Shown here piece by piece: positions 23,301 to 35,307 of a stretch of 64,000 nucleotides of DNA (its first letter is position 1; each line of letters begins with the position of its first letter). Both the position numbers and the translations under genes were made by a program. This DNA is from Phaffia rhodozyma (taxonomy: Eukaryota > Basidiomycota > Tremellomycetes > Cystofilobasidiales > Mrakiaceae): the NCBI GenBank assembly GCA_014706385.1, contig JACGZH010000004.1:1798001-1862000 (forward strand). The letters are read 5' to 3'. The notes beneath the pieces were generated by a model that saw only the letters and a list, made by a program, of their open reading frames with translations, made no database searches and had not been told where the DNA came from.

Positions 23301-25227
23301 TGCCAAGGTCGGAAACCCTCTGGAGGCCAACGATGCTAAGCCTGGAAATCGAGGAAAGCGAGACTCTCAGATTGTCCTCATGGCTTTCCTTCAGAAAGTT
23401 ATGTTTGACGAACGAATGACGACGTTTGAGTACGAATTCTTCAATTCTTTGTGGCGAGTTACAGGAGTGTCTCCCGATCGATACGAAGGTGTTCTCTGTG
23501 TCGACGCAGACACAAAGGTCTTCCCGGATTCCTTGACAAGGATGACGGCTGCATTCCAGAGTGACGGAGATATCATGGGACTTTGCGGAGAGACAAAGAT
23601 CGCGAACAAGAGTGAAACTTGGGTGACGATGATTCAAGGTTTGTGTTTCGATAAAAATCTTTTCACTGGATCGGTTAGTTTCATATGTTGACTAATTCTC
23701 TGTTCGTAATCCATGGTCATCGCCATCAGTTTTCGAATACTACATTTCTCATCACCAAACCAAGGCTTTCGAGGCCGTCTTTGGAGGTGTTACTTGTTTG
23801 CCTGGTTGTTTCTCGATGTACCGTATCAAGGCTCCCAAGGGTGATTCTGGCTACTGGGTACCGATCATGGCCAATCCAGATATCGTGGAGCATTACTCTG
23901 AAAACGTGGTCGATACTTTGCACAAGAGTTCGTTGTTCTTTTTTTGTTTTATCATTTGTTCGTTTCGGTGTACCTGTCACGGCGTCTAACATAATGATTG
24001 TCTCTTCTTTTTAATATCTCAGAGAACTTGCTGCTGTTGGGAGAAGATCGATATCTTTCAACTTTGATGCTGAAGACTTTCCCTAAGAGAAAGATGGTGT
24101 TCATTCCTCAAGCCGTTTGCAAGACGGTTGTGCCGGACACTTTCCGGGTCTTGCTCAGTCAACGTCGTCGTTGGATTAGTAAGTTTTTTTCCCTGGTTAT
24201 CTGGACGGCTTTTCTGATCAGGCGGTTCTTCTTCTACTCTATCTTTTCTGCAGACTCGACCATCCACAACTTGTTTGAGCTTCTCTTCGTCAATGATCTC
24301 TGCGGAACGTTCTGCTTCTCGATGCAATTCGTTGTGTTTATGGAGTTAGTCGGAACACTCGTTCTGCCCGCCGCTATCGCCTTCACCTTGTACATCATCA
24401 TTATCGCCATCATTCCCAGCCAAGTCACTCCAACTCTCTCCCTTATCCTTCTCGCCATTGTGCTCGGTCTTCCTGGTCTCTTGATTGTCATCACATCCAG
24501 AAAGATTGCTTACGTCGGGTGGATGTTGATCTATCTGTTCTCTTTGCCCATCTGGAACTTTGTCTTGCCGAGTTACGCATACTGGCATTTCGACGATTTC
24601 TCGTGGGGAGAGACTCGAAAGGTCGAGTCGGATGGAGCCAAGAAGGAAGAGGTTGGACATGGAGACAAGGACGGAGAGTTCGATTCGTCCAACATCGTTA
24701 TGAAGCGATGGGCTGAGTTTGAGCGTGAGCGCCGATGGAAGTCAGGCAACTCATCGCCTCGTCGTCTCGACACTCGATATTCTATTGCCTCGACGATGGA
24801 AAACTACGAAAACTACCATTATCACGGTGGTCGACCCTCTGCTTCTCAGGTGTCTGGCCTGATGGACGGTCTGATCACCCCCGGGGGTGCGTCATCTGAT
24901 TCATACCACTCTAACAGCACCGGACCTTTCCAAGATCAAACCTCGCATTCTTCCCATCATTCGGAGTTGACCTCGCCAGGAGAGTACGACGGTGAACTAG
25001 GTTTCGACGAGGGCTCGTCTCGGCCAGGCGTTACTTTGCATGACCAGGGATACGCTCCTCAACCATCTCAGTCACAGGACAGGGTCAGACGGATTGCGAG
25101 AAACGCTCAGAAGCGGCAGAGCGGAGGGTACGGACCGACAGCGATGTCGAATGTGGCGGTACCCCCCTCGTCTGGGCCCAATGGAGGTGGTGGTGGGTAC
25201 GCCCGGTTTGATAGATCTCAGCAATAA
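20377..25227 (+). CDS. Chitin synthase (class IV/CHS3-like)
   Basis: Membrane glycosyltransferase making cell-wall chitin from UDP-GlcNAc. Eight exons (20377-20774, 20952-20977, 21114-21374, 21457-22039, 22140-23638, 23730-23927, 24023-24178, 24254-25227) close to 1364 aa. A disordered N-terminus is followed by membrane segments ([39 protein letters not shown]), a large Asn/Gly-rich extracytoplasmic stretch, then the catalytic domain with CVDADTKVF (about residue 876), LGEDRYL (about 995) and SQRRRWI (about 1035). Four to five C-terminal membrane segments and a His/Ser-rich tail follow. Architecture with a long N-terminal region and two early membrane segments suggests class IV; class assignment is from layout, not from a tree. 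Confidence 0.93.
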
Positions 25228-25959
25228 AGAGGGCTGAGCCAATTCAGCTAGTCATCTATTTGGACGATAATACACCTTAGCTATACATCAGAAGGATGTT
25301 CTTTTCTCTACTTTCCGCCTTCTTTTTGCTTTCACTTGCTCTATCTTTCCTCTTCATTATATTCATACGATTTGTCTCATATTCTGGGTCCCTTGAAGGC
25401 CTATCACTGTGTCTTTTAATCTTCAAACGTCGTTCTTTTACTACTACTGTGCTCTCTCCATCATTTTCATTTTCTCGTTCTTTCAATCACTAGTTTCTCC
25501 TCTCATTCACGTGTTCTGTTGTTGAAACTTATCGCAGCTTCTCCCTCTTTTTCGCTGTCTCTTTTGTTCCGTGGGTTTCTGTTCTCTCTCTATTCTCTCA
25601 CAGACTTTTGTCACGGTCTTTTTCTTCTCGTCTCAGGCTATTTCTCTCGAACATTATATCCATCCTGACCTACTCTAGCCTTCTCTTTTTTTCCTCTCTT
25701 TTTTTTCCAACTCCTGGCGTTGCGCCCTTCTGTTTATCTTCTTCAGATTCTCTTAGGCGTTACTTGGACTTTGTTTGTCTCATCGTTCTCAGTGTCTGTC
25801 TCATCTTCTATCCATTGGGCCAGATATAAGCATCGTTCTTATCTTTATTCTGACCCTTCAGAAGATCGTTGAGTGATCAAAACAGACGGGGCCGACAGAA
25901 GGAAGAGGAAAACAGGAGAGAGCATGTGCCATTATATCTCTTCAGTCAGAACGGAGCTC
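25228..25959. terminator. Convergent 3' regions of chitin synthase and GTP cyclohydrolase II
   Basis: 732 bp between two convergent stop codons. It is very T/C-rich (25290-25830), as expected for 3' UTRs and terminators on the plus side. No gene supported. Confidence 0.4.
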
Positions 25960-27679
25960 TCATCGTTCTCTCCGTATGGCCCTCTCGGTACTCTTTGGCA
26001 AGTCAAGTATATGGCCCATCCGTTCGACCTTTGTCCTCAGATACCTATCCAACTCTACACTTCTCGTCTCCGATCCACCAATCATTCCGACACCACCTTT
26101 ACGAGCGAGCCAGTCTTCTTTTTCTTTCGCTCGGACTTCTGGGTGGAAGACGCCTCCTAGAGATGTACCGAGCGATAAAGGCGGGGGCGTTCCGGCGAGA
26201 GAGGGCGGTCTCGTTAGAGGGAAGCCATCGGGTTTCGAATGAGGGTAAGACTCCCAACTCCTAGGAATCATCGACACTCGTTCTTTGATTCGGACACCTT
26301 CTGCTTCCAACCCGGCCACCTTGTCCGGGTTGTTTGTCATCAACCTGATGGTTTCTCCCTCGGGACCGCCGAGTCCCAAGTCTGCCAGAATTCCGGCCGC
26401 AAGGTCGTACGTTCGTTCGTCTGCACCGTGTCCGAGGGCGAGATTGGCAGAAACGGTATCATGACCCATATCCTGAAGGTTGTAAGCCAGTAATTTCGAA
26501 AGGAGACCGATACCTCGACCTTCTTGACGGAGATAAACGATGACTCCTCGACCGGGTATCCAATCGGAAGTCGGATCATTAGGCCTCGATCGAGTAGGAA
26601 GCGAGATCAACCGGAGGGATTCATCGAGTTGTTCTCCGCAATCACACCGTTGGGAACCCAAGGTTTCACCTGTGAAGCATTCCGAGTGAATCCTTACCAA
26701 CGGTGCTTGCACAGGTGTTGGTTCAGCAGCAGTGGTGGTACCGTTACTAGCGAGATTCGATCGGGAAGGTCGTAAAGTAGGTGTAGAGGTCGATGGGTTC
26801 GATGGTTTCCCTCCACCTTCTCTCAAACGACCAACATAAGCTCCTCTGATCAATCGTTCCATATCGGTCTCTCCTCCGTGCCATTGGGCGTCCAACGATT
26901 TACTCCTTATATGCTCCTTGCTTTCCTCCTCGTCCTCCCCTTCACCTTCGGATCCTCCGTCCGGCCCCATCTGGAGAGGATCGAACACGATCGCCAGGTG
27001 TTCTTTTGCGTCCTGGTTGGATTTGTACAAGTGAAGAAACACGTGACCGTGGGGGGTTGGGATCCTTGCTCTCGCATGGCACTTGATCTCGAATGGTCTG
27101 GAAGAATGCCGGACACCATTAGAAGCAGCAGAACGAGAAGTAGTGGTCGATAGAGGAGGTGAAGGAACAGGTGTAGGGATTGACGATGGGAGGATCAATG
27201 ATGTTCGTCGGCCGGCGTGCTTGCCGTGTTGATGGTCGGATTGGGAAGGTGAAGGTGAAGGAGGCGAAGGAAGAAAGACGATCGTCCCTCCAAAGAAAGG
27301 CATCGGCTGAGGCGTCTCGATCTTGCCTATTTCCGTTATTCCCATAAAAATTCATGACCACCGTTTGATTCGTTTCCAAACAGAGGTAGAAATGAGAACC
27401 AACGGATGGAAAAAGAAGTTGGGCAGATGGCTGTCAGGACGTTTTTCTCTGATGTGAAATGTCAACGAGCACGCTTTTCTCTTTCTGAAGACATCAGGAA
27501 GAGAATTGGACATCGAGCCGTTCGAGTAGCAGGAAAAACAAAAGCTTACCAGACCTATTCAGAGGAACTTTTGTACTAGAAGTTGAAGCAGGAGTTGAGG
27601 CCGAGAACGAGTTGGAACACATCGGTAATGGACGGACGGGGACGACTCTTTCCGGCTTGACAGGCTTTGAAGACGACAT
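25960..27679 (-). CDS. RIB1: GTP cyclohydrolase II
   Basis: Opens the riboflavin pathway by converting GTP to a diaminopyrimidine with loss of formate and pyrophosphate; zinc enzyme. Two exons, 27679-27550 and 27326-25960 (phase 1, donor GTAAGC, acceptor AATAG), give 498 aa. The signature region is intact: [20 protein letters not shown] provides the Cys/Cys/Cys zinc site, [17 protein letters not shown] the GTP-binding loop and [12 protein letters not shown] a conserved downstream block. Budding-yeast and bacterial enzymes are shorter; here a Ser/Pro-rich N-terminus (about 110 residues), a charged insert before the signature and an extended C-terminus account for the extra length. The neighbour at 28085 is unrelated malate dehydrogenase. 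Confidence 0.93.
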
Positions 27680-28084
27680 ATTCTTGTTTTTCTTTTTTGG
27701 CCAAGGAGATATGTATATGAGTTGTCTAGATGTGAGAGATGAATGAGTGAGCAAGAAGGTGAGAGAGCCAGCTTTGTCTCTCCTCTTTTGAGTCCTAGAA
27801 AGATCGATTGGTTGCCGGTTGGACGTTTGGAGCGAAACGGAAAAAACCCGGCTTTGAAGAATGATGAATAATCACCGGGCGGACTTGTCACACCTCATGA
27901 TTCCCAGGTCGGCCGACCTTTCTGTGGGACATTTGACAAAAACATATCTTTTCTCACTTCAAATGGTGTATCTCTGATTCTCTTTTCCGTTCGAGCAACA
28001 ATCTTGAGTACATTTTACATGTAATAACGAAACAAAGAACCCGGTCTTCCACCTCTCTCGTAGCCAAACTAGTCAAAAGACAGT
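27680..28084 (-). promoter_or_regulatory. Region upstream of RIB1 and downstream of malate dehydrogenase
   Basis: 405 bp between two minus-strand genes. It holds the malate dehydrogenase 3' end and the RIB1 promoter. No recognisable riboswitch or operator was found (no FMN-type structure was evident by eye). Confidence 0.35.
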
Positions 28085-30264
28085 TTAAGCTCCCTTGACA
28101 AAGTCGACTCCCTTCTTGATGTTCTTGGCAAGCTCAGGAACTAAAGAGCGCAAGACGCATCGAAAAGAACCAAAGAACGAGCACAATCAGTCTGTTGTCA
28201 TAGAAGAAAAAAAGGAAACAGATCGAGACGTACCACAGGCCTTAAGGAGCTCCTGCTCCTCAGACGAAAGCTCTCCAAGACCGTGGATCTCGGCAACACC
28301 GTCAGGCTTTAGGTTTGAACAGACATCGCTCTAAGGATTAGTCTCTAGCTTCTCTGAATGTATTCACAAATCTGGTCACTTACTCCGAGCTCAACGTTGG
28401 TGGAGAAGAAATCGAGACCCTCGTTCTTCATGATGGGGGACTCAACAAAGGTGGGAATGACGATGTTCTTCTCACCCTTGATGGCCTTCATGAGGGCCTC
28501 GGCGAAGACGGCGGCGGCTGGTAATATTTCGAATGAAGATGATTAGTAACGAAGCACGTGATGTACCATCGACCAGAACAAGTGGATGAAACAAACCCTG
28601 AGCCATAGAAAGGGTGGCAGATCCAGCTCCGTCCTTGGCCTTGACGACCTCATCACCACCGAACTGAGTTCGGTTGACAAGAGCTAGGAAATTGAAACGT
28701 AAAGAATTTCAGTCGAGGCGCTTCCATCGAGAGTATGCAGAGGATGAACAAACCCTTGTAGGCCTCTCCAGAGATGGACTTGGATCCCTCGGTCTGGGAG
28801 AAGAGGGGGACGATGGTGGGTCCGGAGTGCCCTCCGCTGAATATACCCAAGCAAGTTTAGTCAGAATAGCTATCCATCATAAGCACGTCTTATCGGCTTT
28901 CTCTTCTTTCTCTTTGCCATCGCTTGCCTCTATTCGACTTTGACTACCGTGTGCCCTCTCAAAGACAATAATCTAGAAAAGGATTAGACTCACACGACAG
29001 TGATGTCAATGTCCTTGGGGTTGCTTCCCTGGATCTCAGAGACGAATCGCGAGGCTCGGACGACGTCGAGGGTAGTAACACCGAAAAGTCGCTTGGGGTC
29101 GTAGACACCGGCAGCCTTGAGAACCTCAGCGGCGATGGGGACGGTGGAGTTTACAGGGCTTGAAAGATGAAGAAAAAGGAGAAAATGACGATGAGCTGAG
29201 ATAAGGATGAGAAGGGTGGGGATGAGAATACTCACTTGGAGATGATACCAATGAAGGCCTTGGGTGAAGTCTCGGCGATGGCCTTGGTAAGGTCTCGGAC
29301 GATGGAGGCGTTGGTCTAGAACACGGAAAAGATAAATATAAAGAAGTTTAGAGCAGAGAAGAAGATGAGCATGTTGATGGTAGATCGCGAATGTCTTACG
29401 TTGAAACTGGAGAACAAAGAGGTCGTAGTGTGTCAGTTAAGCTGCTCAAAGAAAACGTTAAAGAGATTAGAAAGATAAACGAACAGATCATCTCGGGTCA
29501 TTCCGGGCTTTCGGGGGACACCAGCCTATGGCGCGACCAGAAAAAGAAGGATGACAAAAAAGATGGAAAGATAGAGCATGAGACTATGCGCCAATATGTA
29601 TGTCAAATAAATCCATGAGATGAAGACTGGAATACGAACGGGGATGAGGACAATCTCGGCACCGGCAAGGGCCTCCTTGAGCTGCTCCTGAGGGTATCCC
29701 TTAACCTGTATTTTTTTAATGATCGATAATCGTTGATCGGAATCGAGAACATCGGAGAAAGAAAATTGATGTGTTCAAAAAGGGCGAAGAAAGCGGACAC
29801 GATGTTAGTGACAGACACGCAAGAAGCAAGACACGAGAAGCGTTTACACGGAGAACCACAAGGAAAAGTATGTCCAGATAGTGTCCAGGATGGACAAGCG
29901 AAGAAAAAAAAGGCACGAACGGTAGAGTTGGTGTTGATGTGTCCGATATCGGCTCCCACTCCAGGAGCTCCTCGGATATCGTAGAGGGAAAGCTCAGTGA
30001 CGTTTGGGTTGAGCTTGAGAAGCAAAGAGAGGGGCTGTCCGATTCCACCTGGGGAGATTGAACATCAAACGGAATTCAGAGTGGCCTAATTAGTCCCAGT
30101 AGATTGGACAAATCAGAAGAGAGAGTGACGGGAGATGAATAGAAGGAAAAGAAGAACAAGTCTTCATACTGACCTGCGGCTCCCAACACGGCCACCTTGG
30201 TAAGGTTGGCAGGAGTAGTAGAGAACGACCGGGCGGCGGAGAGAGACTTCTTAAGAGCGAACAT
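28085..30264 (-). CDS. MDH1: Mitochondrial malate dehydrogenase
   Basis: TCA-cycle NAD-dependent malate-oxaloacetate enzyme. Twelve exons (30264-30174, 30048-29921, 29705-29640, 29525-29485, 29406-29400, 29315-29236, 29158-28994, 28836-28754, 28683-28597, 28517-28384, 28330-28234, 28140-28085) close to 344 aa. The N-terminus [20 protein letters not shown] is a mitochondrial presequence. Family landmarks are [20 protein letters not shown] (NAD loop), [19 protein letters not shown] (catalytic Arg loop), [32 protein letters not shown] and [14 protein letters not shown] (active-site His). The fifth exon is only 7 nt (29400-29406) and supplies part of Leu-Phe-Asn in DDLFNTNAS; without it the frame and motif break. 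Confidence 0.95.
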
Positions 30265-30460
30265 GATAGATACAACGAGATGGATGGTCAGGAAAGAAGA
30301 TGAAAGGTTGTTCTTTTTTCTCTGCGGGTGAAAAAAAGATTGGCCGGGAGGAGGAGGCAGGGCGGAGGGAATCGGGAGTGGTTACAGCTATGGTTACAAA
30401 GATCTATGACCCAGTGCTGCTTAGTAAGGGTACACGTGCCCGACGCGCAGCGGCACATGT

Positions 30461-30899
30461 TGTCAGGAACCAGGGTTAGGTAACATGTACTCGGCAGTGT
30501 AACCATGCTCACATTCCATTATTCATCATGCCTTCCATTTCGTTATGCCCCTTCTCTTCACTTTATGCGCTTGATAATCCTTCTCAGCTATGTTCCCTTG
30601 ATTTGTGATAGGATTAGTGATCTGTTGCTTGATAATCTCTGGTTGATAATCCTGTAGTTTAGTAATCGAGTGGCAACCAGGTGGCCACTTCACCGAAGCT
30701 AGAACCCATAAAAGGATCGCTTGCGCGCTCCTTCAAGAGGGGTTTCTTCAAGTTAGGATCCTTGTTAAATAACCTAGTAGTTATCAGTTCTATTCAATCA
30801 TGATTCATCCTCTCTTCCCTGAGCCTGGAAGCCTAAACCTCCGCGCCTTGAACATCCCTAGTCAACTCCAGTAACCCTTCGTAACCCTGTAACCCAGCT
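30461..30899 (+). repeat. Diverged LTR-like sequence (copy C)
   Basis: It begins TGTCAGG with a GGGTTAGGTAACATGT stretch that matches the minus-strand start of LTR copies A and B. It continues with CATAAAAGGATCGC...CGCGC...TTTCTTCAAG...GATCCTTGTT in the same order and spacing as the TATA/TTTTCCTCAAGC/GATTCTTGTT blocks of copy B. Opposite orientation to A and B. The right end is obscured by copy B at 30900. Relationship judged by eye only. Confidence 0.5.
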
Positions 30900-31279
30900 T
30901 GTAAGGCTCGGTTGTTAAGAAGGTAACCAAGTGTAATCACTTGGTTCGCGGGGTGACACTTAGGCTCTGGCGATTAATATATCTGAAGCAGACCAAACTA
31001 TTAACAATATACTTTGGATAAGAGGTTTCAACAAGAATCTCAGCTTGAGGAAAACTCTCATCAATAAGGCGCGAGAGCGTCCCCTTATATGTCGGGACGT
31101 CTCGCGCATCTGGCCCGCAAGTAGGTATATACATATGAAGAGACTATATACATTCGTGATCACGAGGACCGCATAGAGTGAAGAAGAGGAGAGATATAAA
31201 TGATGGACAGTAGAAGGAAACAGCTTGTGGTAGTAACACAAGCTGCGAAACACGTGTTACTTAACCCGCACCCCTGACA
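30900..31279 (-). mobile_element. Solo LTR (copy B)
   Basis: Second member of the LTR family at 9203-9623, in the same orientation. It is almost identical to copy A over the first ~160 bp (TGTAAGGCTCGGTTG... onwards), more divergent in the middle, and again closes with CCCCTGACA. It lacks the 10-bp duplication seen at the start of copy A. No target-site duplication is visible, probably because it sits against other LTR-like sequence on both sides. Confidence 0.8.
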
Positions 31280-31280
31280 T

Positions 31281-31670
31281 TGTCAGGGATGTGACCTGAG
31301 TGTTACACCTCGGTAACCTTCTTTTGGTTCTGTTGTTTCTCCTGCCTCGGTATTCCTTATGCTCTCTCATTACATCAACATGCAGGTATATGACCTTCCA
31401 GCGCAGGTGCTTCTAGCACCTTCTATGACCTGTTCTCTTATGCACAATCGTTGGAGTCTAAGGATGATATATAAGATGGGTCTTCCTTGCCACCCATAGC
31501 ATAGTCTACCAAGCCTGAATCCTTTGTCATTCCTTGGTTCCCTAGTACTCTTGTTCCATTGTTGTATCAACCTTATTCATACGATTTCCCTGCCTTGCGC
31601 TCTCGTCACAGTCACCAAGCTAGAGAGCCTGAACTTCCTTCTTGCCAGCCCTATTCCCTGCCTGGTTACA
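31281..31670 (+). repeat. Diverged LTR-like sequence (copy D)
   Basis: It starts TGTCAGGG immediately after copy B and ends GGTTACA about 390 bp later, the same TG...CA ends and length as copies A/B, with ATATATAAG and an AATCCTTTGTC block in matching positions. Sequence similarity elsewhere is weak, so this is a tentative relative in the plus orientation. Confidence 0.4.
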
Positions 31671-32684
31671 TTCTTGTGACCTTCCCGTTACCCTCTGAAC
31701 CCGGACCCCGACAGACACAGCCCCTTACACATGTCACGGTCAAGTCACGTGGCCATGGTCCCGGCTCAGCGCCGGTCGGGCAAAGGGAAAACTGGTCTGT
31801 TGGTCATCTAGCAGTTGATCACAAAGAGGAAGCAGAGTGTGATTCCCTCCTTCTTTCTTGACAGACAAGGCTAGAGGGATCAAGTGTACGCTCAGGTGAG
31901 TACAACCGGATGCGGCCTGATCTAGGTATATCAGGGAGTTGTGCCGATTAGAGGTTGGCTCGGGATAAAAATCTCTGTTACGCCCAGAGACAGCAAGAGA
32001 CCAAGCTTGCTTTTTCTTTCTCTTTCCCTTCTGCCTCTGGTTGTCCAGTACGGATGGTCTTCAGAAAGGACATAGGAAGACACAGAGAACTATAGAGGGT
32101 CAGAACGATAGGACGGCATAGAAAGGAGAAAAACAGGTTGGAACAAAAGAGATGGGAGAGATGCTCGTTAGGTATAATGACATCAGTCCTCTCTTCCCAG
32201 AGATCGGCCGCTGCCATCTGTTCCTCTGAACGTCTCTGGCTGTTCCTGATGACTTCAGAGGTAAACCGACGGCTCTTCCCATCTCATCTCCGGCTTTATC
32301 TAGCTATCTTATACATCCAGCTTATCTCGTTGGCTCTGTGTCTCCTATCGCACTCAGTCACTGACCCGTTTCTTCCTCATATTCGGGAATAATGACAATC
32401 ACGACAACCTTTCAGCCATCCAGCACTCGGTCCGTTCAGGCAACCAAACTATCGGAACCAGGTTTGTTCCGTTGACTGAGATACTTACAATCCGTTCTGT
32501 TAGATAGATAGTGTCGGTCTCCCCGAACATCTTTGTTCCCCTTCCTTTCGTGCTTTTTCATTATTATCTCTCTTACTGATATCTCATCCTTTGGTTCTCC
32601 TAAGCCCTTACCGGCTCCTTCTTATTAGTCTTCGTCTCCACCGATAGATCTACTACGCTTGTACCCTAATAGAAACAATCAATA
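31671..32684. promoter_or_regulatory. Gene-free region upstream of CreC
   Basis: About 1 kb without a supportable gene. It contains possible further decayed repeat sequence (31671-31900) and then T/C-rich promoter-like DNA (32500-32680) before the plus-strand start at 32685. Confidence 0.35.
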
Positions 32685-35307
32685 ATGGAAACTCCACCCG
32701 TTCAACCCACGACGTTTACCGCGCCAGAAGGCGCATACACCTTGACCCCGACCCATTTCCCGGCTACATTCTTCCCAACCCTATTTACCTCCAACGGTCC
32801 TCCAGCCATACCGGCCAAGGTCTGTACCGTCAGCGTTTGGTACCCGCCCAAAAAGGAGGGCGGCCTTGGTGGTCTTCTAGGTATCGGTGGTGGAGGCACA
32901 AAAGAGGCGTCTGGAGATTCGCCCACTTTTACCTCTGCCGGGGAGGACGCTTCAGGAGGACCCGGTGGTAGCAGCACTAGCGGTGGAGAGAAGGACAGTT
33001 TCTACGGAAGCTCAGTCTCGACCGGAGTTTCCTATAAAGCAACCTCCACAGGAAACACCATCAGCTCGGCCGGAGGATTTCTTGGCAGATCCATCACTGG
33101 CATGACTTCCAACCACTCCTCCAGCCATCCCTCGGGCAGTCTTTATCCGAACGGCCTCTCTGGAAGCGGCGGCAAGGAAGGTATCGCTCATCACGGATTG
33201 GCCGCTTACAGCGCTCATCCGAGACCGAGAAGTAACGTCCGTTCGACGAGTTCGAGTTTCGTCACCAGAGTTCAGACCCTTGAGGGAATCACCAAGCTCT
33301 TGGCCGAGCGGGCCAAAGGTGGAGAGGAAGTCCGGTGGATGTTTTGGAACTTGGGCAGAGTATGGGGATGGGTAGAGGTCGGTTGTAAAGCAAAGGTCGG
33401 TTCCTCGTTCCTATCATTGTGTCCCCTCTACAGATCTCTCACACGAACCTATCGTCGGCTGTCGGACGATCGACTATAGGAACCTCTCACGCGTATCACG
33501 TTTGCCGCGAACATCACCTGTCACTCGGTTAGTCACTCGACCGCCAGACCGGATCTCGTAGACGTCTTTATCGGGTTCTCTACTGGAGATATTGTGAGTG
33601 GTTCCTACCTCAATGACTGACTTCGTCCTTTCTATGAAGCGCAGTGCGTTGTGTACTTACTCCTGCACACGGCATCAACCGATCGAATGAACTCGATAGG
33701 TTTGGATAGATCCGACTACTGGAAGATACTCGAGGTTGAATGTCCGTGCACCCTATTCTTTGAATGGTCGACTCTTGTGATCAGATATCGATTTACTAAC
33801 ATCATACCCTATTCACTCATACAGAAAGCAGGGATCATCCATCCTCACCCGGTTCTACACTTGATCCCACATCCAGCGAGCCCCTCCCTTCTGTTTGCAG
33901 TCCACCAGGACGGGTGTATCTTTGTGTACTCGCTCGATCGAGAAGATCCAGTATCATCATATACCATCCCGTGGGATGCCTCTTCCTCCGTTCCTGTTCC
34001 TGGGTCCGACACGGATCCTCTCGGTGGAAGCAGCGGAGGGCTATACGTGTGGAAGAATCTACCGGGCGGGAAAGAAGGCGAGAAAGAGAAGGATAAAGAG
34101 AAAGCGAAATTGGTAGGCCGCAATCCGGTCTGTCTTTGGAGAATCACTGGCGCTTGGTCCGATGGCCTAGACGGCGACAGGGCTCATCGAACAAACGGGT
34201 CGAGTGGAGGATCGGCAAGTTGGGAAGGCTCTTTGGAGTCATTCGAGGATGGCCAGAGTGGAACTCACTCGACCGGTTCGACTGGTTCACACTCGGCCCG
34301 TCCGTCCGGAAATATAGGGCTTAGCTCACCTGCCTCGGGTACGTCCTTCCAACCGAACGGAGGACCGCCTAAGAAGAACCAACGAAAAGGTGGGACCGGA
34401 TGGGCGTTCCGAGGGAAAGGCAAAGGCAAAGGAGGGATCACGGCTGCTGCTATCAGTCCTGATGGGCGCTCGATGGGGGTCTGTGATGAGAGCGGGTTGC
34501 TGAGAGTAATCGACGTTTTTGGAAACAGGTTTTTATTAACATTTCTTGTCCTTCCTCGTCCTTCCTTCATGGCCTGACGGTTATTCAATGCTGATGACAA
34601 GCTTCCTTACGCGTTGGCTAAATAGGGTGACCGACGTGTATGCCGCGTATTTTGGTTCGCTTACCTGTCTGGCCTGGTCGCCCGACTCGAGGTTCCTCCT
34701 TATCGGCGGCCAAGACGACTTGATCTCTGTGATATCGATCTGGGAAGAACGTGTGGTGGCGAGATGTCAAGGTCATTCGAGCTTTGTCACTGGACTGAAT
34801 TGGGATCCGGATAGATGCGAGCCCGCAAAGGGACGTTACCGATTCGGAAGCGTTGGTGAGGACGGCAAAATACTCCTTTGGGACTTCACTCCTGCTCTCC
34901 TCCGAACCCACCATCTTCATCACCGGAACGTTGGGTCGACTGCCTCGCTCCTCTCGCCCGACACGACAAGAGACGGCCGGGATAGCGAGCGGGTCAAGTT
35001 CCATCACGCGCCAAAAAGAAACGACGTGCCAGTACTACAGGCGGTCTGTTTGAAAATCATGGAGGCTTGTACGCTCACAGAGATCCATTTCGTGCGAGAC
35101 GCAATCTGTCTCGTCTCCCGAGCTGCATCCATCCGATTCTTCGCAAGACCGCCTGCCAAGCAGAAGAGCGCCAACCCGGTGAGAGGGAGACGGAAGCGGG
35201 CGTCCTCGGCGGCGACAACGACGTATGGCAGTTATGTTATACCCTCCGGCTCCAGATCTGGTGAAAACGGAAAGAACATTTCTGGCGGAGAGATCAGAGT
35301 TCATTAG
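32685..35307 (+). CDS. creC: CreC/WDR20-type WD-repeat deubiquitinase partner
   Basis: WD40 scaffold that, in filamentous fungi, holds and activates the CreB ubiquitin protease in carbon catabolite control; the animal counterpart is WDR20 with USP12/46. Five exons (32685-33395, 33480-33593, 33700-33741, 33825-34528, 34626-35307) give 750 aa. Diagnostic blocks are VDVFIGFSTGDIVWIDPTTG, RYSRLNKAGIIHPHPV, LLFAVHQDGCIFVYSLDRED, AAISPDGRSMGVCDESGLLR, YAAYFGSLTCLAWSPDSRF, LIGGQDDLISVISIWEERVV, FVTGLNWDPDRCE and FGSVGEDGKILLWDFTPALL. The N-terminal 230 residues and a central stretch are Gly/Ser-rich and disordered. The 42-nt third exon carries VWIDPTTGRYSRLN. Confidence 0.88.

Noticed and set aside
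31559..31861. 100-residue plus-strand open frame near the LTR cluster
   Set aside because: Low-information composition, no domain, and it overlaps LTR-like sequence; treated as chance.
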